DNA of 64,000 nucleotides, from NCBI GenBank assembly GCA_016801885.1, contig CM028884.1, positions 27,737,577-27,801,576 on the forward strand, in the 5' to 3' direction. The notes under the pieces are model-generated. The model did not search any database, had not been told where the DNA came from, and saw only the letters and a list, made by a program, of their open reading frames with translations. Within the stretch, counting starts at the first letter, position 1; each line of letters starts with the position of its first letter. The stretch is from Toxotes chatareus (taxonomy: Eukaryota; Chordata; Actinopteri; Toxotidae). Positions 1 to 12,945 of the stretch are shown piece after piece. The position numbers and the translations under genes were made by a program.

Positions 1-2139
1 CTAATGTTTTTATTGCTGTGTGAGTCTTGCTGTTGTTAATCCCTGGTAAGAAACCCTATAGTAGCTGCATGAAAACAAAAGGATTGAACATCTTATTAAC
101 AAAATCCAGGACAGATTACCTTGAAACACTTAACAACCTTATGCATATTGTGCTTGATAAGATTTCTTATCTTAGATGAGAAAATACATGATTTCATTGC
201 CTTTCTTTAGCTCACAATTTGATGACTTACAAATTTCTGTGCCTCTATGGAGGTGAATGGACTTTTGCTTTCTGATACTGAGAAGCACTGAAAACTTATA
301 AAACACATTTCCAGACATGGTGTCGTGGTTGCGTTTGATTATGCACAGACCTCATTGTGGACAGTTTTCTTACAGATCATTTTCTCAGTAAAAGGAGTTG
401 AGGAGAAAACTGCTGTGACGCTTAGCATTCATTTTTCAATGCTGCGAGCACCACAGTTTAAATTCCACTCACCTCCTTTGTTTTGGGATGTTGTCAGAAA
501 TCTCAGACACAGATCTGAAAAGCTTGGCACATAGAAGACTAAACTATCTGCATGGCCAGATATTGCTATGGACAGGTGGAAATGTCTTTGTGATTTGGGA
601 GAACTGACCCCTTAAATGTCATCGTTTTGGTTTTCCTCTCTCCCAAAGGCTTTGGTAGCTGTTTCACTAAGCGCTTCCCACATAGTGTATCCTCATGTTG
701 TTGTTATCCTCAAGTTTGCCCTGATTGTCGCAGCTGATAAGGTCCAGATCCCATACACCTGGGGCTGATGATTTCAGATTTAGGAAATCATTTATGCAGG
801 ATTTTACCTATCTTGTCTCTCCATGTTGCTGAGACCAGTAGATGTGCTGTTATCGCATGTTTGCAAATGAACTAAGATGGACATTTGGCTCCTGAATGGG
901 ACAGGCCGATACACTGACTGACAGACACATAGACAGACTGAGATCTATGGTGGTGGGAGGCTGCAGTTACAAACCAACAGAAATGCAGACAGATCCCTGG
1001 GAGTGCAAACCTGCAGGAATCATATCCACAGAGGTTGGAAATGAGCTCATCAAGGGCAGCGCCTGCCTGCAGAGCTTCCACAGTAGGGATGAAGGTGTGT
1101 GTAAGTGCGAGTGTGTTTGTGGGTGTGTGTAGCTGTCCTGGGTTTTCAGATAAGCTCAAGAAAACACGATGTGTCTCTACCCAGAGTGCTGCACCTGCCC
1201 TCATGCTACAGCTAATCCTCTGAAACTGACAGCTTCTGCTTACTTTTCCCCACTGAGTCTGGTCACACATAACAACACCAGGAACCAGAGAAACATGGAA
1301 ATGCACACCTTTAATGTATCGAGGGTTTTACTAATTCTGTAGCACGGACCACTTCAGCGTCATGTCATTGCCATTAATGTTCTCAATACAGTGCTGATGA
1401 GAGCAAAGTGATGTGCGCTAATGCAAAAGAAAGTGACTTATTGATCGGGAGCAGCTTAGATAATCCTCATTTGTCCTTATTCAGTCTGCGATGATGGGAG
1501 AAGTGGTGTGCGTCTGTCTCTTGTGGCACTGGCGAGTGCTGCTGGCTGAATTGGCTCTCACTCAGTGGCATTAAAGAGTAATTGGCTGTGTTTGTACCTC
1601 TGCGAATCAATCAGCTTCTCTGTGGGAACTCTGCCTCCGCCTTGTTAAAACAAAGACGTAATGACAGGGAACGAATGAGCAACAGCGTCTGCTCCTCCTC
1701 AGTCCTGTACAACGTAGAAAGAGGGAGTCGAGGCGGGGCTAGCGGTTGAGGGAGATATGAAGACAGTGACAGACAAGCAGTCAGTAAGGTAAATAAATAC
1801 AAGGACAAGCTAAAAGGCAGCAGTACTCCCAGTGTCCTCCCAGACAAAGCACATGTTTAGCAATCAACCAGAAAGTCCTATAAATTCCCACCAGCACCTA
1901 AGTACACTGGAAGATGGAGTCATACCTTTAGTTAAAGTGATAAAACCCCTGTGCTCTTATGTGTGTTGGGGTCTTGCAGTCTTTTAAAGAACTAATTGTA
2001 TTGATGACTTTTGGTAAGGTTCCATTCAGTATAATTTCTTTTTTCACACTGTACATACAACATACAGCCTGAGGTTTGTCAATTTGAAAAACACTTGTTT
2101 ACTTTCTGGTACAGATTCAGATTGATCTGGTTGGCATCA

Positions 2140-2465
2140 TTTAGCACAGACTGGAAATGAGGAAGTGTTGTAGCCTGGCTCTGTCAAATGACAAATGACA
2201 GCAAATCATGCTTTTTGATTTGATTTTTAACCCATGTTTATAACTGTTATTCTGGTCAGTCACCAATGCAAAGAGCAAATACTGGCAGGTAGATTTTGTT
2301 ACCATTTGACTGTGGAAAGCTAACTTTGTGCTAAGCTAAGCTAACTGGCTACTGACTGTAGCTTTTTAATGTACAAGGGCCAAAACTACTAAAATAAGAT
2401 CCTATTTAAAATAAACTGGAATAATTCTTTAAATAAAAGTTACCAAAAAAAAAAAAAAAAAAAAA
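2140..2465. repeat. Decayed teleost interspersed repeat with poly-A
   Basis: The stretch contains 'gcctggctctgtc', 'ggcaggtagattttgttacc' and 'gtgctaagctaagctaact' in the order typical of a short, very common fish element, and ends with a 21-nt A run at 2445-2465. The middle has diverged. I know the family only from its recurrence in fish genomes and do not assign it to a class. Confidence 0.55.
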
Positions 2466-4001
2466 TCTAATAAACAAATAGACAAGCCTGGGTAAAAATA
2501 ACAATTAAACTCTCTCTTCACTGCTCAGACTGAGATAATGGAAGAGAGGACAGTGTTGGAAAGAGAAGCAGTGCTGCTAGCCAAGCTCAGTCCATGGTGC
2601 TGAAAGTCTGAGAGTGTGAGGAGAGCTTCTCTGTGAGCAGTGGGTGGATTGACTCGGCCTGCTGTGTTACACTGGCAGAGGTCTGCTGGAGTCACAGTGG
2701 GTGAGCACTCTGGTAAAAGGTCAGTGAAAGACCTGTAATGAATTACAGTCATTTCGCTGAACGACAGTGTACAGTGTTTGTGTGTGTGTACTGCTGCTCC
2801 CCTCGCCTCCCTCCCTGTCCCACTTCTCAAACTCTCTTCTGGGTGGCATCCATCTCTGCCATCTGCACTACACTGACTGCATGTGGTCCAGCACTGCCAG
2901 CGCTGTCCTTGGCATCGCTCCTTTCCCTTGCCTCATTCCTCATATGGTTATTTATCCCTGCTTATTCCCGTTCAATTTCCTGACCATTTCTGAGCTGCAG
3001 GGGATTGGGGTGGTAATCCTCGAGCCAGAGGGCTTGCTGGCATGCTGCTCTGCATGGTCTATGGGCTAAAGTCTTCAAATTTTCATTGGAATTGAGCCTG
3101 AAAGCTCCTGTGCAAGCCTGAAAAAGTTAAAGGCTCTAAATAGCCTAATGGGAGCGATTGCAGATTACCTGCAGGCCTGTTTTATTTCATTAGCATGGAT
3201 CTCTGTTTTGTCCCAAGAGTTTGGACAATTTACCATTTCCCATCTTCATATTGGCCAGACCGTGATACGTCATCAGATTTCCAGAGTGATTTTCAATAAC
3301 AGGTAATTACTCAACTGTCAGACAAAATAGTTTTTCTCTCTATCACATTATAAAGCAGGTTATCTTCCTTCTCATATATTTTTTTATCTTGCTGTTGAGA
3401 AAAAGTCTTTGTAAATTAAGGCAAAGATCATATCACTACTGTAATCTTTATTATCTTTTTAGAGGAGCAATGTCTCATTGTGTGATTTGTGAAGATGAGG
3501 GGTCAGACACTGTTACGGACTGGCTCTCTTAATTTCAAAGTGGTGTGAAGCTTGAACGTTTCTTATGTCGTGCTGTCCTGCTTTGATTTCAGATGCAGGG
3601 ACACACTAAACAAACACAGCTCTAATTAGCAGTGCACTCTAGCAGCTGCAGTTTGAACCCGGATGAAAGAAATGGCCGGGCATTTCAGTCTGAAACCTGA
3701 CTTTTTGAGCCGATAATGCACCTGAACACACCATTGATCATGTGATTGGTGTGCAGTGGATTTAGGGACACTGAGGTAATTTCCTGTGTGTTTTGGCTGG
3801 AATGTGAAGATATGGCCATGGTCGAGTCTGGATACGGACAGAAGCTCCTCCTCAGTCTTCCCTTCAGTCATCCCCAATCTGTTAATTACAGCAGAGACTG
3901 CAGGGACTAATGATCATGTTCCACAGGGTGGTAATGACACAATTATGACTGCGAGGACATCAGTCATCTCCACTTAGCTCAGACAGTGTCCTTGGCCTTT
4001 T

Positions 4002-4006
<5 letters not shown>

Positions 4007-4040
<34 letters not shown>
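4007..4040. repeat. (CA)17 microsatellite
   Basis: An uninterrupted CA array in intronic sequence. Confidence 0.98.
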
Positions 4041-4042
<2 letters not shown>

Positions 4043-5080
4043 CTAGTGAATAAGACAAAACTCAAATGACTGAGTGAACTAAATTACTCTCTTGCACAAA
4101 GTTTCTGACCTGACGGGCCTTTTTGAAAGACAAGATTAGTATCCAATCTAGAGGGAAAACACAGACTGTGAGAAAAACTATGTGTACAAATCATTTTGTT
4201 CTGCCTAAATATACAATATATCAACTGATGAATGTACGTTTTGACCCAGTTGTCCCTTTTTTGATGAAATGAGATTTGTATGAGGTTTGTACTCCAAGAC
4301 TCTGAATTTATCCCGAAGTTCAGCTTTGCTCGGGGGATTGATTTTAGTTGTGAGAGTACATGTCAAGGATTTTCTCTTGGAGTAGTGATTTTCTGCTCAG
4401 CTCCACAAAGCACGACAGCTCAGACTGGTTTATGACCCAAACATTCTGCCGGGCCACCTTACATTCATACCACATTTAACCACTGGCAATTAAACCCGCC
4501 AACAACCTTTTGTCGTATCTGTCACAGCAGTAATTTAATGCTCTAGTGCAACCAAGATGAGCTGTGACTTTATAAGGAAGTTGGGATGATGCTGAACTCA
4601 AATTATGTCTATAAAGAAAATACATGCACAGGAGTGAAAGTCAGTAGATTTAACAGAAGATTAATCCAGTGAGTATTGAGTGTTTGCCTTTGAAAAATGC
4701 TTCACACTTGAAGAAGACACATTTTTTTTAAAGCTTCAGTTTGAGTTCACAGTTTGCTGCCATCATGGCATTTACTGGAGCTACAACATTTTATTTATTG
4801 AGTGGGGATCTGAGGTAACCGAAGCATGGCGGATTGTGCCAGAATGAGATACTGTATCAGTCAATCAAGCAAACATACCCCCAAAATAATTCTTTTTCTC
4901 TCTTTCAGCTTTAATTTCTCTCTTCATAATGAAATATTTATTCTGAAAATCACTATTAAGACACACATCATTTCTTGTGAAATTGCTTTGACTGATTTTG
5001 CATTTTGGGGAAGAAGTCAGCATCTTTTTCATGGATCTTTTGGGGCCTGAGATTTTTATGAAGCCGGCATCCTGCAGCCG

Positions 5081-5123
5081 TAAGAGGAAGTAAGAGGAAG
5101 AGGAAGAGGAAGAGGAAGAAAGA
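5081..5123. repeat. (AGGAAG)n purine microsatellite
   Basis: Two TAAGAGGAAG units are followed by about four AGGAAG/AGGAAGA units. It is purine-only on the + strand. Confidence 0.9.
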
Positions 5124-6174
5124 CTGAAATATCCTTCAGTCTTTCTGTCCCCTGTCCGTCTTTGGATATTGTGACCTCTTCCATCAGCAGCTGAAGTGAA
5201 TCTGGGTCTGAGTGCGTTTGTGTGCTTTTGCCTGCCCATTGTAAGTGCTTCATATCCTCGTTCCCTTTGCAGCATCCTTGCCCTATTCTCATTGTTGATA
5301 CTGTGTGTGTATACAGCTATATGTTTCCAGCTCTAAAAGCCTGGCATGTTTTGGTGTCAACAGCACCAAGTGCAGGAAGTTAAAAATATTTCAACTTCGA
5401 ACTGAACTGTGCCACGCTTCAAAGCGGTTTTCAAAAGTCTCATAGCAACAGCAGGAGCCTCATCTAGTGCTCCCCCAAAAATATCAGCCAAGCGCTCCCA
5501 GCTATAATACAGATGCTCAAAGTACAAAGGGCTTCAGCTCTCTGCACCTGTTGCCCAAAGCATGTCAACTGTGGCTGTCTTTTAGGAGTGTATTTTAGCC
5601 CCGGTGCAGCAGTTCAGCCTGCCGGCACAGTGAGGGAAGAGCTCATCGATTTATTCAAGGTTTACACGATCAAAGCTGCGTGTGAAGCATCGTTATCATT
5701 TCTAATTCAGGGAAATCTTGGTTTCCCTTGTTGCATGGCACAAGACTTGCCCTATAATCGAGTCCAGAAGTTACAGGAATAGGGAAGTGGAGATAATCAT
5801 CCGCTATTTGGTAGTTCAAAGGAAAGTTGACAGTCTCGGTTGTTTTAGGTGTTTGTCCAAGGACTCACCTGTTATGCTATATGTGTGTGGGTGTGTGTGC
5901 ATGAGTACTACTTTCTGATATGGCATCGCCTTACCTGTATTAATGGCTTACGATTGCTCTAAACAGCATTATTGGAGGCCGAACTCCTCCTCCTCCACAA
6001 ATCATGCTACAAATAACATCATGCTTAACATTTAACATTTTGCAGGTAGAGATGTTGCATTAGGGTGAATTTAGCTGATAAGCTTTGACTGCGAATATTG
6101 GAATTACTTTGTTTTCCACCTGTGTGAGAAATGTCATTGTCATTGTATGCTCCCACTTGCCCTTCTTATATTTG

Positions 6175-6186
6175 CCACCAGGGGGC
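6175..6186 (+). promoter_or_regulatory. CTCF-like site
   Basis: CCACCAGGGGGC, preceded by TG and followed by TA, fits the CTCF core consensus CCASYAGRKGGC at essentially every position. Genomic matches are common and occupancy cannot be judged from sequence alone. Confidence 0.45.
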
Positions 6187-6865
6187 TAATCAATGAAAGG
6201 ACTTTTTATCCAGCCTTCAGCCTGTTTTTTCTAATAAATCCAAAATGACAGGACATGGTGTACAGAGATAGGTTAAGGATGTAATAGCAGGTGTTGAGCT
6301 TAGTGTGTGAATGCTGTCAGTGGAAGGTCGTCACAAGTGAAGAAACACAAACCTGTGTCTTGGGTTTATCTACAAGCCTCCTCCCGAAAGGCTTTAAACA
6401 TTAATTTCTTGGGCTGGCAGATGGCTGAATTGAAAGGTTGAGTGTTAATGAAGAGCAGCTGGTGGATTTTGGGTTGACCTTCATGTGATGAACATCCTGC
6501 AGGTGAACTCCCCAATAACAAGTATGTAACTCCTCTGATGGATGATGTACACATCCAGCAAGTGTACAGAGACATATAGCACATACACGGCTGTTAAACA
6601 TTTCTATATTATTTCAATAACATTTTTAAATCTTAGCAGGAAAATACCAGTGGTAGCTGTAACTTAATGGGACATATGTCTCAAATCCATACTGATATGT
6701 CCTCACTGTATGAAAGTGCTGGTGTTCTGACTTACTGAAATGCTGCAACAAAGCATAACAAGTAGATACAATGCATTTTACAGTGCTAAACTGGCCATGT
6801 ACCAAATACCTTTCTGTCTTAAAAAATCACTATCTCATCTGAGAATACTTACTCACCTAATATGC

Positions 6866-6869
<4 letters not shown>

Positions 6870-6905
<36 letters not shown>
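6870..6905. repeat. (TC)18 microsatellite
   Basis: An uninterrupted TC array. Confidence 0.98.
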
Positions 6906-6909
<4 letters not shown>

Positions 6910-7989
6910 GCACCAAAAAAAATAAATAAATAATATTTTCTAGGCATTTATGTTACCTTACCCACCTGTGAGCTGAGTGGAATGTGGAACTGAGTATCAA
7001 GGCTTTTCTTTTTTTTTTTTTAAAGACTTCTCTTTGATCTACTGTGGCTTGGTTTGTACTTCAGCTCTCAGCAAACAAGCTATCTAACCGTTCTGCTATA
7101 ATAACTTGTTCATCTTTTCCAGCGTGCTTGGTCTGAGCTGACCGTGACAAGCGAACTGCACGACCGACCATTGCGTTTAATTCTGTTCCCATCAGACAAT
7201 AAATGGCAGGAACCCAACAAAACATAATGCAGAGGGTTTGCTTAACTAATCAGTTTCAGTGATGCCTGTTTGAGCTCAGGAACATCAAGCTGCATCTCTT
7301 TACCCAGTATCTTTAAATATAACAGTGTTCATGCTGAAACAAACCATCATTTATTTATTTATTATTTTATCCTTGAGAACCTCAGCTACATTGGTAGTGG
7401 GCAGAATGACTGAATGTCTAATAAAAATCCAATATTGGTATAGAGATAAAATGCTATGACCTTAATCAGGAACTCTTCAACATGCACAGTAACAGAACAG
7501 GCTGAAGTTTTGACTGAGTGTGTCAGTGCGGCCGTGTGTGGAGGAGGTGAGCAGGCACGAGGACAGCTGAGTGACTTGATAATTGAGCCCCGGGTTATTC
7601 ACATGTTAGATCATTTAATGAGTCAGACAGCAGAGAGAGTATCCTCTGCTTGGGAGCTGTTGACTTCATTAAGAACAGTAATGGTGTGTAATGATGTGAT
7701 AAGGCTTTAGTCTGTCAGAGTGCAGCAGCAGGGTGTTGACACCCAGCACCATTACCATAATGACAGGGCACATAGTATTGTTGGGGCATATGCTGTCCGT
7801 CTGATTGGCCGAGCTTGGGGTCAGTGATCAGGTTGGCGCGATGAATAATGTGTTGAGAGGTTTGTGCCGCTCGTTTCTCTTGATGAAAAATGTTGCCACA
7901 CAAAGCTGATTATCTGCTTCACTGCATGTCTTAACTTACATGTTAAGTTTTGTAGAAACCTCAACATTCTAAACTGTTTGTTTATCTGT

Positions 7990-8360
7990 ACGTCCATTTT
8001 CTATACTGGTTTTTCCATTTCAAGGTCATATGGGGAAGAAGCATTTATCCCAGTGTCCTCTGGGTGAAAAAGTCCAGTGGGTGCTGTGATGTGTCTCAGG
8101 GACCTGAGACACATCACAGGTCCCTGGGTCTCAAGAACTTTACCTCAGTTTTTCTCACAAGAACTAGGGCATACTTTGTGGGTAATAGTTTCTGATCATT
8201 AATTGGCCAAATATTGCTGCTACCACATATGAACATTAAGACTGGTCAGACAAAGGAGTATCAGTATTAGGATTAAGACAACATGCAAATTCCATACACA
8301 AGAGAACCCAGCATGTCCAGTAGGGTTCAAGCTGAAGACCTTATTCCTGTGAGCGTGTGT
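7990..8360. repeat. Decayed teleost interspersed repeat, interrupted by a foldback
   Basis: 'attttctatactggtttttcc' near 7995 and 'acatgcaaattccatacaca' near 8283, followed by a 'gttcaagctgaagacctt' stretch, are recognisable ends of a widespread fish repeat. In intact copies, 'ggagcctatcccagc' and header-like sequence fall between them. Here the middle holds a 16-bp-arm foldback instead. The call is a pattern match from memory. Confidence 0.45.
8085..8126. repeat. Foldback with 16-bp perfect arms and an overlapping alternative hairpin
   Basis: TGTGATGTGTCTCAGG (8085-8100) is followed after two bases by its exact reverse complement (8103-8118). A second, shorter inverted repeat, CAGGGACCT (8097-8105) with AGGTCCCTG (8118-8126), shares part of the first. 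The two pairings are mutually exclusive. No coding region or target duplication is seen. Confidence 0.9.
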
Positions 8361-8464
8361 CTGTCAGTGCCACTCATTTATTTTAATGAGGCACAGTTTC
8401 ATTTATACAAATACCAGTGTGGGTTAAGTGGCTTTACATCTCTAGGTCTGGCTTTATGATCGAA

Positions 8465-8600
8465 GTCATTCATTGTCTTCGCCTGCCTACTGTCATTAAG
8501 TAGGGCTGAGAGTCCGGAGCCTATCCCAGCATGCACTAGGGGAAAGGAAGAGATCAAACCCTATGAATCATTAACCACTGGGCTTCAGTGCCACCCCTGA
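8465..8600. repeat. Second fragment of the 'ggagcctatcccagc' fish repeat
   Basis: It contains 'ccggagcctatcccagcatg' followed by 'cattaaccactgggcttcag', both hallmark words of the same repeat family as the preceding entry. It may be a rearranged part of that copy. Confidence 0.45.
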
Positions 8601-11600
8601 AAATGCTCTGTGATATAGAAAAGCAAGCTAATAATTCCAAAGGCAGTGAAAAGATTGAATAAGCATGTGATACCAACACTCTATTTTGTCTGTAGTCATT
8701 AAATTTTGACAGAGACGGAGCTCACTCTATCTTGCTGAAATTATTAATCTCCTGTGAAATAGAAACAAAAGTTTGCCTTCCTGGAGCTTCTGCTTTATGG
8801 ACTGAGATATGAGATTCAGTACAGCACCTGCAGAATTGCTCCCAATTTAACGTTCAGAGGAAAACCAAATAACGTCTGTGGTTGTGACTGGCAGAAGGTT
8901 AAACAGTCTCTTATCTGCAGACACAGGATATATAATCACAGAGGGATGCTCACATCCCATCGCCCCACCTGAGAGGCTGCTCTGTCTGCAAAGCCTCTGC
9001 TAAGGGAGCTATCAGGCTATTAATCACAGGCAGAACAGTGCCGTAGCTGCACCTGGCTGCTAATGCATGTGTTCCTGTACAGCTTCCATCAGACCAGAGC
9101 TGGATCGGCTCAGGGTTCACTCAGCCGTTACTTTATGCATCATCCCTGCTTGGCGTAACTTTAACTGTCTTCCACACTTCTTTCTCAGTCTCTCCATTTG
9201 CCTCTTATCATTAAAGGGAACATACACACTTCACTTCAGTGTGAACTGTAATGTCACCGCTAGATACCACTAACTCCTAAACACTGTTCCTTTAGCAGTT
9301 TTTTTCTTCTTCTTGAGACTGGGATTTATTTTTTCATTCAGTATCTGAGCTTACAAACATGAGTTCACGGTGCCACCCTTTGCTCTCACGCAGCCCCTTA
9401 TCAGTGCACTCCTACCTCCATGTTTTATGGTTGGCACATTTTGGTTTGATTTGATTTTGTTGCATTGAGGTAGCACTCAGGAGTTCTTATGTTCAATAGT
9501 TATTATCTAACTTCTTTGTTTTTAATGATACATAATTAAATACCCTATACTTCAATTTAAATAATACAGTTATGATAAGATGACATTTCAGTGATAACAT
9601 TTCAGTTTTGTTGTACTCTGTATATAAATCTTATTACTATTTACAATATCCTCAGTAAGCCCTGCTATGATGTGTGGTTTATTACCATATTTATTTAACC
9701 GGTATTTAACCTTGCTGCAGTTTCCTGCTAAATAATGTAGCTGTTGCGTCTGACCGGTGGTCAATCTCGCAGTGTTTGCTATCTTCACTTGGGAATGATT
9801 CCCTGAGACCCTGCTACGCCTCAGTTATGGATAAAACACCAAAAGCCTTTGACATAGAGACCTTCATACCTACAGTTATTCCCTGAATACCTGACGCCTG
9901 AACAACTGAGCACATGATATGATTCTTCCAAAACATCTCACTGTCTAACTTTCAGTTTAACAGACTCTGGACGTGTATGCATATCAACATTTGTGAAAGG
10001 TAATTGCCAAATTTTGAGATAGGTATCATTACAGATTCCACCTGACCGTAATTTCAGAACAACGGCAGAGTCGAATTTAACTCAAGGTAAACGATGCTTT
10101 TAAGCCTCTGTGTAAATTTCATTTAGTCAGTCGGTTACTCTAACTTACTGTTTTTGCTCTCAGGATCATATTGAGATTCGCTTTGTGGCCCATTACATGA
10201 TAATAATGAACCAGAACTGCTGTCAGTTGACTTTATGCATTCATGTCACTTCATCGTTTCAGGTCTAATTAGAGAACTCAGAAACATGAAGAAAACACTG
10301 ACAGAGCAGCAGCAGATTGTATGACAACCTTCCACTGCTCTTGTCTTTAATCTCTCGCAGATCATTAAAGCTTTTATGAAACAGCAGAGAACTGAAGAAT
10401 GTGCTTGACATCATAGTCAAGCAAATACTGAAATTTCAGAATATTCTTGTACGATACAGCTGAATTGTTGAAGGAGTAAACCGGAACTTAATTTTTTAAA
10501 ATTTACTCATTTTCTTAATTTCAATCAAATCAATCATGATATTGATTCAAACGTTTGATGTCTATATAAAATTTTCAGTTCATATAATAGTGGCTTTGAG
10601 ATATAATTATTTCTGAGTGCTGTACCAAAAATCTGTGAGAAATGTCTCCAGAGTTACCAAATGATGATGAATCACTTGTATGATAATGAAAAATGTTCTG
10701 TTTGTAACACTCCTAATGCAGCACATTATTATTTTACATATTTAGCATCACTGAATCATGTCTGCAGAGCATCTCCTCCAAAGTGATGATGAAATGATCT
10801 CAGCTCATTCATTTAAAACTAAACTCTTGAGTAAATATGATTGTCTTAGAGTGTTGTGTGCTTTAGTTTTTACAAATTTATCCAACACACCAGAATCTAC
10901 ACTATCATTCTATAAACATACTAAAATGATTATTTCAAACAATGTCCCTTCTTTAACCACAGATGATAGCCCTCCCACCACCCCCACCACAAAATACAAA
11001 TGATACACCTCCTTACTTTTCAAAAGTTTTACTTCTACAGTACACACAAAAGAACACAACTCCAAGTTCCACAAGCCACATACAAAAACACACAACAGAG
11101 TCAGAGGTCATTAAGTCAGTCAGAGATACTAAGACACAACAGTTCTGATTCTTGCAACAGAAATGTGTCCATACAATCATTGTACTGATTTCTGAGAATG
11201 TGTGATCTTTGGAAGGGAGCACATAAGTTCATTTCCAAAACCCGTTTAGGAGGTCACTGCTTTTCAGCTACAGTACTGTATTTCTGTAAACATAGTGAGT
11301 GAGCACAGTTGGCATGTTTGTATTCCTGTGATATTAGTGTCACAGATGTACCAAAAAAAAAAGTTCAAGTTTGAAGTGACTTGAGGTAGGGTTGATTCGG
11401 TAAACTGTATTAAATCAGTGTGTTTAAAAACACCGTACGCCTGGTTTATGAAGTTTGTAAATGTAAACATTATGATTTCAAAAATCCTTATATAGGTCCA
11501 TATATCAGTATCACAAACAGGAGTAGTGGGATAGCATGGAATAAAAACACCTCACACAGGTTTGTAATTGCTGTCTATGCTGGTGCATCCTCAACTGGAG

Positions 11601-12913
11601 TCACATTATTGAGGTTACTGGAAGTCAAGCTGAAGATGCCAATAATGGAGCATGTTAAACACAGTCAGAAACCAAGGTGGCTTCATCCTGAACCTTGGAC
11701 ATTTCCAGTTACCCGCTGAAGTAAGTGGAAATGTCAAGCACATGCCTCCACCACACAATCCAAAACCTGGATAATGACAAAAGGAAACACCTGAATAACC
11801 AGTTACTCTTAGGATTCATGTAAACATATTGTAAATATAAAAACAAGGAATAAAGAAACTAATAATGGTGAAACTAGCGTACATAATACTCAGTGGTAGT
11901 TAAGGAAATTGTCTTGTGCAGCAGTTATTACATTTAAGTGTCATTCTCCTTCAAGTTACAGTATACAAATATAGTAATTTGTGAAGACTACATCCTTGAC
12001 ATATGCACCCATGAAGCAACATCACCACATCAATTAGCACTGGTAAAGTAATTTCAAGTTTCAGGAATGTTGTAAGAAAGGATCTTGGCTGCAGATAACA
12101 TGAGGTAGAGGTAGGTAGATGCGTCTCCACTTAAGATGCCTGAGTCTCTGAGTCACTGGGTGGAAGATCACTTCTCAGGGATGGTTTAGATGATAGTTCA
12201 GATTTCAGTCCATGCTTTCTGTGAACCTTTATCCCTCATTGGATTAAATGCAATCCTAGTAGATATGGTTTTAGGATAAGATTTGTAAATAAAATTGCCA
12301 GGCACCTTCTCCTTAAGAGCATGTGGTCCAGTTTTACTGACTCTCCGTGGCTGGGAAGTGACAGCCGCAGCACCTGCCACTAAACACTGTTACTCCTATG
12401 ACTGACAGATGCAGCTCCCCTCCAGAGTCGCTAGAGCAAATCTGCTGCTCGTTTGTCAAATGAATCCGGGCAGTACTGTATCATGCTGCTTCCTGGTTTG
12501 TAAGACACTTTACAAGTCTGTATAAATTCTCTAATGCTTTGAACAAGGATTTTAGAGACACTTTGAGGTATCTGAGTGGGTAATGACTAGAAGAGATACT
12601 GAAGCCTTGGGAATATATATTCATTTTAACAGTTGATTCAGTCAGTGAAGATAATGTTTAGATTCCTCCCTGTATATACATTCTCTATAGTGTACTAACT
12701 ACAGGCTTTTAAGATTATTATGTTTTCTAAGTCTATTATCCAAAGACATCTAATATTACTTGGAGGCCATTTGAACAGGCTTGTTAAGTACTCAGTGTAA
12801 TCATGGTACAACATACTGTAAATATCTAAGAGAATTAAGGCAGTTGACACTAAAGGCATGTGTTCGTGAACAGTGAATTACCAACTTAGTGAAGATTACT
12901 TCGCTCTATTAAA

Positions 12914-12944
12914 TGCCCTTTATACAGACTATTTATAAAGGGCA
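12914..12944. repeat. 11-bp perfect inverted repeat beside the transposase stop codon
   Basis: Arms TGCCCTTTATA (12914-12924) and TATAAAGGGCA (12934-12944) are perfectly complementary around a 9-nt spacer. The repeat abuts the transposase stop on one side and a TTAA on the other, so it is a reasonable candidate for terminal or subterminal transposon sequence. A 3'-UTR hairpin is the alternative. Confidence 0.6.
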
Positions 12945-12945
12945 C

